Shown here one piece after another: positions 8,012-15,587 of a stretch of 64,000 bases of DNA. The DNA lies in NCBI GenBank assembly GCA_021770345.1, contig JAETRD010000006.1, positions 186,001 through 250,000 on the forward strand, written 5' to 3'. This DNA is from Lachnospiraceae bacterium. GTDB lineage: Bacteria > Bacillota > Clostridia > Lachnospirales > Lachnospiraceae. Both the position numbers and the translations under genes were made by a program. How positions within the stretch are numbered: the stretch's first letter is position 1; each line of letters begins with the position of its first letter. Below the pieces are notes generated by a model. That model was not told the DNA's origin. It did not search any database and worked only from the letters and a program-made list of their open reading frames with translations.

Positions 8012-8263
8012 ATGATGTACCCGTTTATGACTTTGGAAGATAATACGGAAATCGTTCATTCAGAGCAGTTAGAGAACGGAGAAGTAAAGGTTTATATTGA
8101 AACGCCGGATGCAGAAGATTGCTTTTACAATATGACCTGCTATCTGCCGTCTTACCGTGTAGAAGTGAATGGTTATACGGAGGATGAAGTAAATTATTTT
8201 ATGGATATTATCAAATCTACCGCGCATTTGATGATAGAATTTTCGCGGGAAGGGGATTCATGA
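8012..8263 (+). CDS. Small conserved-looking protein of unknown function
   Basis: 83 residues, preceded by AGGAGGGGG (7997-8005). Sequence MMYPFMTLEDNTEIVHSEQL, then VKVYIETPDAEDCFYNMTCY and DEVNYFMDIIKSTAHLM. I believe proteins with this MMYPFMTL...EIVHSE start recur beside DUF4160 genes in Clostridia, but I cannot name a family. It ends one base before the DUF4160 remnant (TGA at 8261-8263, ATG at 8264), so the two were an operon. Probably part of a small toxin/antitoxin-like cluster, inferred from context only. Confidence 0.6.
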   Translation: MMYPFMTLEDNTEIVHSEQLENGEVKVYIETPDAEDCFYNMTCYLPSYRVEVNGYTEDEVNYFMDIIKSTAHLMIEFSREGDS

Positions 8264-8365
8264 ATGCCTCCGGTTTTTAGGATTGGTTCCTATTGGGTGT
8301 ATTTCTGGGCGAATGAGGGGAAATGTTTGCCGGCACATAATAATTCTTATAAAGGAGCATATTAA
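8264..8365 (+). pseudogene. DUF4160 remnant with internal deletion
   Basis: The 33-codon frame MPPVFRIGSYWVYFWANEG then KCLPAHNNS carries the normal DUF4160 start (MP.VFRIG.Y.V.FWANEG). It then jumps directly to the motif that normally lies about 25 residues later (GKCL.ANNNS), and ends prematurely. The TAA at 8363-8365 overlaps the ATG of the next gene. An in-frame internal deletion plus loss of the 3' half explains this best. DUF4160 proteins are small and often paired with DUF2442, as seen again at 9547-10332. Confidence 0.65.
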
Positions 8366-9528
8366 TGGGATTTATTGTAGATGAAATGTTAGAAGATTTA
8401 TCAAAACAGGGATATACACCAGATGAAGTTAAAGAGGCAGTTATAACATTTTTATCTCCATATTTTGATAATAAATCAGCATTAATAAAAAATGCAATGC
8501 AAAGCCATTTTTTATCAATGTTTTCATATTTTGTTATATATAATTCAGATAGATTCTTTTCGCAAGGTATACTTGAGGTATTGTCTATTTATAGAAAATC
8601 TTATGCTCTTGACCCTAACCAAGTAAAAAATGTTATATTTGCCACTGTAAATTTGATGGGGCAAAAAGAAAACTTAATGTGGACTGTTAAATCTAATACT
8701 CCAAGAGAAATTTCTGATGATATACACGAAGTTACATATAAATTTATGAAACATATAGGAGATGTATTAGAAATAGGGACAAGACATGAGATTATTGAAT
8801 TGTATGCCATTTTGGAAATATCACTTGGGAAAAGTATTGACTATGAAACAATAAGAAAGAGGGATTTTGGCGTTATTATTCAAAGCATATTAGATAAAGG
8901 ATATTTGGGGAATATCTTAAAAACGTTACCAAATGATATAAAACTGTCTGATTGGAGAAATATAGCATATCATCATACATATGAAATTCAAGAAAATACA
9001 ATCAAATGTTATTACGGAAGAAAAGGAAATAGTTTCGAAGTAACTTTTGATGAATTAAAAAAATATTCGGCAAAAGTTATCAAATCATGTAACATCATAG
9101 ATATAGCAAGAAGAATATTTCTTTTTGATAATAATGATATGTTTGCAGATTTGAATGAAAACTTAATAAATGTGCATGACAGAGACGTTATGAAAATAGG
9201 GCAACTTCGAACGGCACTTTTGGGTCAAGGCTTTAAATTAGTTGATATCAAAATAAATGAAGAAAATGAAGAGTCTATTATTGTAGATTTAGAAGCAGAT
9301 AATGGCTTAACAGATGATAACAAATTGAAACGGCGTATACATTGTTCTCAATTTTTATACAATATTTGGGTGGAATTTCCTTCTAAGAGGATAAGTATTG
9401 TATATTGTGAAAATAATGAAATAGGAATTTTTAAATATTCGGTTGAGGGCTTAATATGTGAGAAAGTCTCAAAAGGATTGTTGGAATTTTCAGATATGAT
9501 TAGATTTGTAGTGATTGAAAAATTATGA
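8365..9528 (+). CDS. AT-rich protein with HEPN-like RNase motif, otherwise unrecognised
   Basis: 387 residues, much more AT-rich than the core genes, with a clear ribosome binding site (AAAGGAG, 8351-8357). I recognise no family over its whole length. The notable segment is DWRNIAYHHTYEI at residues 196-208: Arg198-Asn199-x3-His203 fits the R-x(4-6)-H catalytic motif of HEPN ribonucleases. It sits after a helical region and before ENTIKCYYGRKGNSFEV, the beta element that often follows this motif in HEPN-type abortive infection proteins. The last ~140 residues look like a separate alpha/beta domain. Composition and position between DUF4160 fragments suggest horizontal acquisition. Inferred role: RNA-cleaving defence effector or toxin; no antitoxin is obvious. 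Confidence 0.7.
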   Translation: MGFIVDEMLEDLSKQGYTPDEVKEAVITFLSPYFDNKSALIKNAMQSHFLSMFSYFVIYNSDRFFSQGILEVLSIYRKSYALDPNQVKNVIFATVNLMGQKENLMWTVKSNTPREISDDIHEVTYKFMKHIGDVLEIGTRHEIIELYAILEISLGKSIDYETIRKRDFGVIIQSILDKGYLGNILKTLPNDIKLSDWRNIAYHHTYEIQENTIKCYYGRKGNSFEVTFDELKKYSAKVIKSCNIIDIARRIFLFDNNDMFADLNENLINVHDRDVMKIGQLRTALLGQGFKLVDIKINEENEESIIVDLEADNGLTDDNKLKRRIHCSQFLYNIWVEFPSKRISIVYCENNEIGIFKYSVEGLICEKVSKGLLEFSDMIRFVVIEKL

Positions 9529-9546
9529 GTAAACGAATGATCAATT

Positions 9547-9771
9547 ATGATGTATTATGACGATCATAATCCGCCGCATTTCCATACGGAATACAATGTG
9601 CATAAGGCATTGGTAGATATTGATGGGACAAGAGTTATAAAAGGCGCGTTACCTTCAAGGCAGTTAAAGCCGGTACTGGCATGGTGTGTATTACATCAGG
9701 ACGAGTTGATGCAGAACCGGGAATTGGCAAAGGCTGGGAAAGTACTTAATAAGATTGCACCATTGATGTAG
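9547..9771 (+). pseudogene. DUF4160 protein missing its usual N-terminus
   Basis: The frame MMYYDDHNPPHFHTEY, then KALVDIDGTRVIKGALPSRQ and VLHQDELMQNRELA is a clear DUF4160 protein (YYDDHNPPHFH motif). Family members usually start about ten residues earlier (a MPTIS..FYGI-like stretch), and an in-frame TGA at 9538-9540 blocks any upstream start. No good ribosome binding site precedes the ATG. The 5' end was probably lost when the HEPN-like gene arrived or when adjacent DNA was deleted. A residual product is possible. It pairs with the DUF2442 gene 10 bp downstream. Confidence 0.6.
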
Positions 9772-9781
9772 GAGGAGAAAA

Positions 9782-10332
9782 ATGTTTCCTAAAATTGTTC
9801 AGGTTGTTCCTACGGAAGAATATACAGTATATGTTTATTTTGAAGATGGTACCTTCGATGAACAAGGGCACACACGGTCAGGGCAGAATAAATTTTGCGT
9901 CCTGCATCGTTACCCTCGCTTCGCGTACGCCCTGTACGCGGCGCTCAAGTGCCTTGCAGGGCACAAAATTTTTTTCTGCCTGACTCTTCGACCTCAAGCG
10001 GAGAGAATTTCAGCATTTTCAAGGCAGACAATTGAGGCGTACTGGACGTATGCCGATTGAGGATAACGAAGAAAATGCTGAAATTATCACGCTTTGAGGC
10101 GTGTGTTCCCTTGTTCATCGAAGGTAAAATAGTTTGTTATGATATAAAGCCACTGTTAGAGAAAGGAGCATTTACTGCTTTAAGAGAAATTGAATATTTT
10201 ATGCAAACCTGTACTATAATGAACGATACTCTGGCATGGGATGTATCGGGGAATAGGGATAGTATGAAATGTATTGATATTGATCCGGACACATTGTATA
10301 CGCTGAATGCTGTAAAAGAGAAGATCGCATAA
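9782..10332 (+). pseudogene. DUF2442 gene split by a 273-bp MITE
   Basis: The first exon-like part (9782-9851) reads MFPKIVQVVPTEEYTVYVYF then EDG. The second (from 10127) reads KIVCYDIKPLLEKGAF, then NDTLAWDVSGNRD and CIDIDPDTLY. Removing 9852-10124 and one copy of the TA duplication joins them in frame into a 91-residue DUF2442 protein of normal length, ending at 10332. The interrupted frame stops inside the element. DUF2442 proteins are small and usually sit beside DUF4160 proteins, probably as toxin-antitoxin or regulatory pairs. The ancestral reading is certain; present activity is unlikely. Confidence 0.9.
9850..10126. mobile_element. Palindromic MITE with TA target duplication (IS630/Tc1-mariner type)
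   Basis: The element 9852-10124 (273 bp) is bounded by TA duplications (9850-9851, 10125-10126). Its terminal inverted repeats are about 24 bp with one mismatch: left CCTTCGATGAACAAGGG then CACACACG; the right end is the complement with A in place of one C. Inside are two more arms. Arm 1 (about 9877-9985) pairs GTCAGGGCAGAA...TTTTGCGTCCTGCA with TGCAGGGCACAAAATTTT...TTCTGCCTGAC. Arm 2 pairs AATTTCAGCATTTTC (10007-10021) with GAAAATGCTGAAATT. The single strand would fold as a cloverleaf. No transposase is encoded. TA duplication is the hallmark of IS630/Tc1-type transposition in trans. Confidence 0.88.
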
Positions 10333-10339
10333 TACGCAG

Positions 10340-10363
10340 GTTTGTGAGGATGGGTGATTATGA
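10340..10363 (+). repeat. 24-bp leader repeat, copy 2
   Basis: GTTTGTGAGGATGGGTGATT plus ATGA, two differences from the copy at 7046-7069. It ends on the start codon of the fic gene and supplies its ribosome binding region. Confidence 0.55.
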
Positions 10364-10965
10364 TACTTGAAAACAAACTTCATATAACGGATTCGGCAGA
10401 ATTAGCACGAATAGAAGAAAAAACAAGTAAGAAAAAGGCGGCGCTGCTTTTTGAAAGCGGGTATTTGTTTACATTAAAAGCAGGTACAATAGAGAGTCTT
10501 TTAAAAATACATGAGTATCTCTTCGATGAGATTTATGATTTTGCAGGGAAGGTAAGAGAAACGAATATTTCAAAGGGAAATTTTCGTTTTGCACCGGCTT
10601 TGTATTTATATGCTGCGCTTGAGAATATTGAGAAAATGCCGCAAAAAAGCTTTGACGAAATTGTTGAGAAATATGTTGAGATGAATATTGCGCATCCGTT
10701 TCGGGAGGGCAATGGCAGAAGTACAAGAATCTGGCTGGATTTGATTTTGAGCCGGGAACTCCATATGGTGGTGGATTGGAGCAAAGTTGACAAAGAAGAC
10801 TATCTGCTTGCAATGGAGAGAAGCCCGATTAAGGATATTGAGATAAAATATTTGCTGAAAGCCGCTTTGACGGATGAGACGGACAGCCGGGAAATATATA
10901 TGAAGGGCATAGATTATAGCTATTATTACGAGGGGTATGCAACTTATAAGACAGAAGAACTTTAA
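10360..10965 (+). CDS. fic: Fic-family protein AMPylase (adenylyltransferase-like)
   Basis: 201 residues from ATG 10360; a GTG six bases upstream is possible. Residues 112-123 are [12 protein letters not shown], the complete Fic catalytic motif: His112 as base, Glu116 for metal, and GNGR plus distal Arg for phosphate binding. The flap region ([19 protein letters not shown], about 59-77) is also typical. Fic enzymes transfer AMP or other phosphate-containing groups to hydroxyls of target proteins; many are toxins kept in check by an inhibitory helix. I do not see a clear [ST]xxxE[GN] inhibitory motif, and no Fic antitoxin gene precedes it. The gene is intact amid decayed neighbours and uses the 24-bp leader seen before DUF3791. 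Confidence 0.9.
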   Translation: MILENKLHITDSAELARIEEKTSKKKAALLFESGYLFTLKAGTIESLLKIHEYLFDEIYDFAGKVRETNISKGNFRFAPALYLYAALENIEKMPQKSFDEIVEKYVEMNIAHPFREGNGRSTRIWLDLILSRELHMVVDWSKVDKEDYLLAMERSPIKDIEIKYLLKAALTDETDSREIYMKGIDYSYYYEGYATYKTEEL

Positions 10966-11313
10966 AAAATAACAGGGTATGTTGCAGTCAGATGTTCGGG
11001 GATATGGAATTTGTTCAGTAAAAATGGATAAAAGCAGTGTAAAACTATAGGGAAGGAGAGGATAGGAGTGACGAACGACATAATTAAATATGGGTGAGCC
11101 ATTCCGGTCAGTCGGGAGTATCACTGCATTGTTTCAGGACGATATGGGAACCGCAAGGCGTATTATGGACGTGGTGGCAGAGATAAAGCGCAATTCGGAA
11201 GAGACTGCGTAGTATAACCCATACTAATTTTTGTGACAGAAAAACGGAAGAGAAGCGTATGATGAAAAGGAGACAGGGATATATTTGGCCGATCAGGCAG
11301 GAGGGATGTTTTT
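10966..11313. other. Intergenic stretch with gene scraps
   Basis: No complete gene. One short frame after 11090, GEPFRSVGSITALFQDDMGT followed by ARRIMDVVAEIKRNSEE and a stop near 11210, reads like the end of a real protein, but I do not recognise it. It has no upstream part. The rest holds only short chance frames; the flavodoxin ribosome binding site (GGAGGGATG, about 11300) closes the region. Confidence 0.4.
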
Positions 11314-11760
11314 ATGAAATCTATTATCATTTATGAATCCACCCATCATGGGAACACAAAAAAGCTTGTGGATGCAATTGCAAAAAAGCATCATGTGGAA
11401 ACTGTCAGCATTGAAAACGCAGAATCCGTAGACCTGTCAGGTTATGATATGGTGGGCCTTGCCGCTGGGATTGCTTTTGGAAAATTCTACAAACGTATGG
11501 AGGAGTTTGCCATGAAAATCCCATCAGGAAGCAGGGTGTTTCTTCTCTATACCTGTGGGAATCCAAGTGCTGGGTATGTGAAGAACATTACCAGAACGCT
11601 TACATCAAATGGGGCAAGGGTAATGGGAAACTATGGCTGCAGAGGTTATGATACTTATGGCCCGTTCAAATTGGTCGGTGGTATTGCCAAAGGGCATCCG
11701 ACCGAAGAAGATATCGCTGGCGCTGTAATGTTTTATGATAAAATAAGCGGGGAAAAATAG
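11314..11760 (+). CDS. Flavodoxin-family protein
   Basis: 148 residues starting MKSIIIYESTHHGNTKKLVD: a first beta strand followed by the FMN phosphate loop in the form STHHGNTKK. The second loop is YTCGNPSAGYV, and CRGYDTYGPFK lies where FMN-ring contacts are expected. Flavodoxins carry electrons with FMN in the cytoplasm; this length and the PxxxxGGIAKGHP tail resemble small flavodoxin-like proteins of Clostridia. It stands alone with its own strong ribosome binding site (GGAGGGATG), and no obvious redox partner is adjacent. Confidence 0.88.
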   Translation: MKSIIIYESTHHGNTKKLVDAIAKKHHVETVSIENAESVDLSGYDMVGLAAGIAFGKFYKRMEEFAMKIPSGSRVFLLYTCGNPSAGYVKNITRTLTSNGARVMGNYGCRGYDTYGPFKLVGGIAKGHPTEEDIAGAVMFYDKISGEK

Positions 11761-11795
11761 TGGGACATTAAATTACTGATGAGAGAATATAACAA

Positions 11796-11819
11796 ATTTG
11801 TGGGGATGGATGATTATAA
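11796..11819 (+). repeat. 24-bp leader repeat, copy 3 (orphan)
   Basis: ATTTGTGGGGATGGATGATT plus ATAA. It differs from copy 1 in two places, and the start codon position is destroyed (ATAA). The frame that followed is lost, so this copy marks where another gene of the same kind once began. Confidence 0.5.
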
Positions 11820-11837
11820 AATTAAAAAATCATGGCA

Positions 11838-11903
11838 GGAAACGATGATGTCTTTGTGATTAAGGATAACGGCATAGGAATGGCGATTGCCTGTATAAAA
11901 TGA
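11838..11903 (+). pseudogene. Scrap resembling a histidine kinase ATP-binding box
   Basis: The short frame GNDDVFVIKDNGIGMAIACIK then stop contains DNGIGM, the G1/N box signature of GHKL ATPases. Nothing before or after it belongs to a kinase, so it can only be a fragment. Chance cannot be excluded for so short a match. Confidence 0.3.
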
Positions 11904-11958
11904 AAAACTTGAAAGGATAACGTGTCACTTGCTGCATAGTGGCATTACATAATACAGC

Positions 11959-14223
11959 ATGGATGCAAGAGAAGCATTAAAAATATATTTTGGATATGAT
12001 TCCTACAAACCCGGGCAAGAGGAGATCGTGGACGCTGTCCTTGCCGGGGAAGATGTAGTGGCAATCATGCCGACCGGGGCGGGAAAATCTGTCTGTTATC
12101 AGGTGCCGGCTCTGCTTTTGTCTGGGATTACAATCGTTATTTCACCGCTTATATCACTTATGCAGGATCAGGTAAAGCCTTTAAATGAAACCGGTATTCA
12201 TGCGGGATATATAAATTCATCCCTGACAGAGTCACAGATATCGATGGTGTATGCCAGAGCACTGGATGGTGTATACAAGCTTCTGTATGTTGCTCCGGAG
12301 CGGCTTGAAAGCTACGGATTCACTGATTTTGCGGATCGTATGAAGATATCGATGGTAACGGTAGATGAGGCGCATTGCATCTCCCAGTGGGGACAGGATT
12401 TCAGACCAAGTTACCTGAAAATTGTAGGTTTTATAGACCGTCTGCGGGAAAGACCTGTCGTAAGTGCATTCACTGCAACCGCTACGGAAGAAGTGAAAAC
12501 CGATATTTCCTGTGTACTGAAACTCCAAAATCCGAAGGTCATCGTCACCGGTTTTGACCGTGAGAACCTCTATTTTGAGGTAGAGGCGATCCGGAAAAAG
12601 GATCCATATGTGCTGGAATATATAAAAAAGCATCCGGACGATAGCGGTATCATATATTGCGCTACAAGGAAGAATGTGGATGCATTGCATGAACTGCTTT
12701 TCGACGAGGGGATTTTGGTTGCAAGATACCATGCCGGAATGAGTCATGAAGACAGGAAAGAAAATCAGGATGATTTCATATATGACAGGCGACCGGTGAT
12801 TGTTGCAACGAATGCATTTGGAATGGGGATCGATAAATCAAATGTAAGATTTGTCATTCATTACAACATGCCACAGAGTATGGAGAATTATTATCAGGAA
12901 GCCGGGCGTGCAGGGCGGGATGGGGAGGCATCACATTGTATTCTGCTGTTTTCGGCGCAGGATATTATGATAAACAAATTCCTGCTTGAACATAAGGATT
13001 TTTCGGATATTCCCCATGAAGATGCTCTCCTGATAAAGCAGCGTGATGCAAAAAGGCTTCAGGTCATGGAAGGCTACGCTCGAACAACAGATTGCCTCAG
13101 GAATTATATCCTTGAATACTTTGGCGAAAAGAGGGAGAAACCTTGTGGAAACTGTGACAGGGAGTTCACAGAGATTGATATGACCGAGGATGCCAAACAG
13201 GTCATTAACTGTGTATGGGAGGCGAAGGGCAGATATGGCCTTAATATCATACTTAGAACACTCCTTGGCGCCAACAGAGCCAGATTAAAAGAGCTTGGAA
13301 CAACAGACTACAAGACTTATGGCGCTCTCAAGAACCGTTCGGAATCCGAAGTCCGGCTGCTTGTCGGCCGATTACTTTTGGATGGGTATCTGTACCAGAC
13401 TGCGGATCAGTACAGTGTGATCCGCATGGGGCATATAGATGCACTGAAAGACCCGAATACACGCATTTCAATTCGCGTATATAAAGACAGGGAACTTAGG
13501 CGACAGATAGCGGGACAAAGTAAGAGAAGTACGGATATTCTTACAAAGGCCGGATACGAACTTTTTGATATTCTTCGGAAACAAAGGCTTGCGATTGCCA
13601 GGGAAGAAGGAATACCGCCATATATCGTCTTTAGCGATAAAACGCTGATCGATATGAGTGCGAAAGCGCCGCAGGATAAAGTGACGATGCTGCGTGTATC
13701 CGGTGTCGGTAAAGCAAGATACGACAAGTACGGAGAACGGTTTATCTGGACCATAGCCGCATTTTTGAATGATAATCCGGGAGCTGTCACAGGCATGGAA
13801 GAGAATCAGGATGTGTCTGAAATGATGAGATCAGGGAAACGGAGAAGAAAACATAAAGGCCCGTTCTTTCTGAATCCGGAAGATGGGGATAAGTTCGTAT
13901 ATAAGGATCTTTATCTTTTAGGCGAGATCAGGGACGAATTAAACAGGATCACATCTGCAAATCATGTAAAGAAGATATTCGGAACAGATATTTTCAAGTT
14001 ATTGACACAGGCGGGGTATGTGGAAGAACAGCAGCTTGACGGGCGGTTGGTTCCAATACAGACAGAGACGGGTCTTTCGAAAGGGATTATTTCTGCAGAA
14101 AAGATAAGCAAAGCAGGGACTTCGTATACAGTTTTGATGTATCCTTCGGTGGTTCAGAGAGAGATTGTGGAGCATTATATTGAAATGAGAGACCGGGTGA
14201 AAGATGAGGAAGCCAAAACCTGA
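11959..14223 (+). CDS. recQ: ATP-dependent DNA helicase RecQ
   Basis: 754 residues. Superfamily 2 helicase motifs in order: Walker A MPTGAGKS (38-45), DEAH (136-139), AFTATAT (about 160-175), and GMGIDKSNVRFVIHY with QEAGRAGRDG in the second RecA domain. The RecQ zinc site follows (C-x(16)-CGNC pattern around DCLRNYILEYFGEKREKPCG). Then come a winged-helix region and an HRDC-like domain near 520-610 (LRKQRLAIAREEGIPPYIVF). About 140 further residues follow, longer than the standard enzyme. RecQ unwinds recombination and repair intermediates in the 3'-5' direction. The gene stands alone; the leader repeat and kinase scrap lie upstream, and the hairpin element 14254-14301 lies just after its stop. 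Confidence 0.95.
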   Translation: MDAREALKIYFGYDSYKPGQEEIVDAVLAGEDVVAIMPTGAGKSVCYQVPALLLSGITIVISPLISLMQDQVKPLNETGIHAGYINSSLTESQISMVYARALDGVYKLLYVAPERLESYGFTDFADRMKISMVTVDEAHCISQWGQDFRPSYLKIVGFIDRLRERPVVSAFTATATEEVKTDISCVLKLQNPKVIVTGFDRENLYFEVEAIRKKDPYVLEYIKKHPDDSGIIYCATRKNVDALHELLFDEGILVARYHAGMSHEDRKENQDDFIYDRRPVIVATNAFGMGIDKSNVRFVIHYNMPQSMENYYQEAGRAGRDGEASHCILLFSAQDIMINKFLLEHKDFSDIPHEDALLIKQRDAKRLQVMEGYARTTDCLRNYILEYFGEKREKPCGNCDREFTEIDMTEDAKQVINCVWEAKGRYGLNIILRTLLGANRARLKELGTTDYKTYGALKNRSESEVRLLVGRLLLDGYLYQTADQYSVIRMGHIDALKDPNTRISIRVYKDRELRRQIAGQSKRSTDILTKAGYELFDILRKQRLAIAREEGIPPYIVFSDKTLIDMSAKAPQDKVTMLRVSGVGKARYDKYGERFIWTIAAFLNDNPGAVTGMEENQDVSEMMRSGKRRRKHKGPFFLNPEDGDKFVYKDLYLLGEIRDELNRITSANHVKKIFGTDIFKLLTQAGYVEEQQLDGRLVPIQTETGLSKGIISAEKISKAGTSYTVLMYPSVVQREIVEHYIEMRDRVKDEEAKT

Positions 14224-14253
14224 TGAAGAATATAATTTCGGCATGAAGGATTG

Positions 14254-14301
14254 TACCCTCAGTGGACAAGGGCATACACGTCCCTTTGTCCACTGAGGGT
14301 A
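14254..14301. repeat. 48-bp near-perfect hairpin related to the MITE ends
   Basis: TACCCTCAGTGGACAAGGG is followed by a nine-base loop, then its complement with one extra base (CCCTTTGTCCACTGAGGGTA). Both ends are TA. The inner part of the arm plus loop (ACAAGGGCATACACG) matches the MITE end at 9861-9875 (ACAAGGGCACACACG) except one base. No T-run follows, so this is less likely a normal terminator for recQ. Best read as a minimal deletion derivative of a related palindromic element. Confidence 0.6.
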
Positions 14302-14330
14302 CTTACAGCAGATACAAAAAATAAGGGATC

Positions 14331-14681
14331 ATGATGAAAAAGAAATTGAAAAAAATCCTGCAGTTTATTGCAAATCCAAGACTGCTTTTGTGCGTGGTGA
14401 TCGCCTGGTTTATCACAAACGGGTGGTCCTATCTTTTGTTTGGAATCGGAACCTACCTTGAGATTGGCTGGATGGTTGGGATTGCGAGCGCGTATCTGGC
14501 GTTCCTGTGGCTGCCCGTTTCGCCGGAGAAGGTGGTCACATTTGCGATCGCAATCGCATTGCTCCGCTGGCTTTTTCCAAACGATGAGAAAACGCTTGCC
14601 GTGTTGAAACAGTTTCACGAAAAGGCGAAAAACGTAATCAAAAATAAAAAGAAGAAGAAAAAGAAAGACGAAGAGAAATGA
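14331..14681 (+). CDS. Small membrane protein with lysine-rich tail
   Basis: 116 residues (or 115 from the second ATG). A basic start (MMKKKLKKI) precedes three hydrophobic segments: about 18-38, 46-64 and 68-82. The tail is strongly basic and cytosolic (KNVIKNKKKKKKKDEEK), encoded by an A-rich tract near 14640-14670. I do not recognise a named family; similar small membrane proteins occur in Clostridia. It ends 12 bp before the amidohydrolase gene, so the two are likely co-transcribed. Confidence 0.7.
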   Translation: MMKKKLKKILQFIANPRLLLCVVIAWFITNGWSYLLFGIGTYLEIGWMVGIASAYLAFLWLPVSPEKVVTFAIAIALLRWLFPNDEKTLAVLKQFHEKAKNVIKNKKKKKKKDEEK

Positions 14682-14693
14682 GGGGATGGAACG

Positions 14694-15575
14694 ATGAACA
14701 GACTGAAAATCGCGTTATTGCAGATTGCCCCCGGCGGGACGCTGCAGGAAAACCTCGAAAAGGGAATCCGATATTGCAGAATGGCGAAAGAAAAAGGTGC
14801 GGACCTCGCGCTTTTCCCTGAAATGTGGAGCAACGGATATCGCATCTATGACCGGCCCGTTGACGAGTGGAAAGCGGAAGCAATCGCTGTGGACAGTGAT
14901 TTTGTGCATGCATTCGGCCGCCTTGCGGGGGAGCATCAGATGGCGATCGGGATTACGCTGCTTGAAAAATACGAAAATGCGCCGCGCAACTCTCTTGTCC
15001 TTTTTGATCGGTTCGGCGATCGGAAGTTTGTCTACGCAAAGGTACATACCTGTGACTTTGATGTGGAACGGAACTTAACGCCCGGCGAAGATTTTTATGT
15101 CACGGCGCTCGATACGGCCTGCGGCAAAGTAAAGGTCGGTGCGATGATCTGCTATGACAGGGAGTTTCCCGAAAGCGCGCGGATTTTAATGCTCAAAGGT
15201 GCCGAGCTTATCCTGGTGCCGAATGCGTGTCCGATGGAGATCAACCGTCTCTCGCAGCTTCGTGCCAGGGCTTATGAAAATATGACGGCGATTGCCACCT
15301 GCAATTATCCCGCGACGGTACCGGACTGCAACGGCGCATCGAGCGTTTTTGACGGTGTGGCGTACCTCCCCGAATTAAACGATTCGCGGAATACCTGTAT
15401 TTTGCAGGCGAACGGGGAAGAGGGGATTTATCTGGCGGAGCTTGATTTGGAGCAGCTTCGCCGTTACCGCAGCAGTGAAGTGCATGGCAATGCATATCGC
15501 CGTCCGAAAAAGTACGGGCTTTTGACCGACACAAAGATTGATCAGCCGTTTCTCCGGGACGGTTATCGGGAGTAG
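14694..15575 (+). CDS. Carbon-nitrogen hydrolase (nitrilase superfamily)
   Basis: 293 residues with the full Glu-Lys-Cys triad of the superfamily: Glu43 in FPEMWSNGY, Lys116 in FVYAKVHTCDF, Cys153 in MICYDREFPE. These cytosolic enzymes hydrolyse amide or nitrile bonds of small molecules such as N-carbamoyl amines, omega-amides or cyanides. The length and motif order fit the amidase branch; the exact substrate cannot be read. Ribosome binding site GAGGGGATGG precedes the ATG. The LysR gene is convergent 12 bp downstream. Confidence 0.9.
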   Translation: MNRLKIALLQIAPGGTLQENLEKGIRYCRMAKEKGADLALFPEMWSNGYRIYDRPVDEWKAEAIAVDSDFVHAFGRLAGEHQMAIGITLLEKYENAPRNSLVLFDRFGDRKFVYAKVHTCDFDVERNLTPGEDFYVTALDTACGKVKVGAMICYDREFPESARILMLKGAELILVPNACPMEINRLSQLRARAYENMTAIATCNYPATVPDCNGASSVFDGVAYLPELNDSRNTCILQANGEEGIYLAELDLEQLRRYRSSEVHGNAYRRPKKYGLLTDTKIDQPFLRDGYRE

Positions 15576-15587
15576 AAACATATACAA

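Noticed and set aside
9857-10060. Frames inside the MITE (for example 10057 upstream extension) as a new small gene
   Set aside because: The element is palindromic and its frames are joined to fragments of the split DUF2442 gene; no independent start or family.
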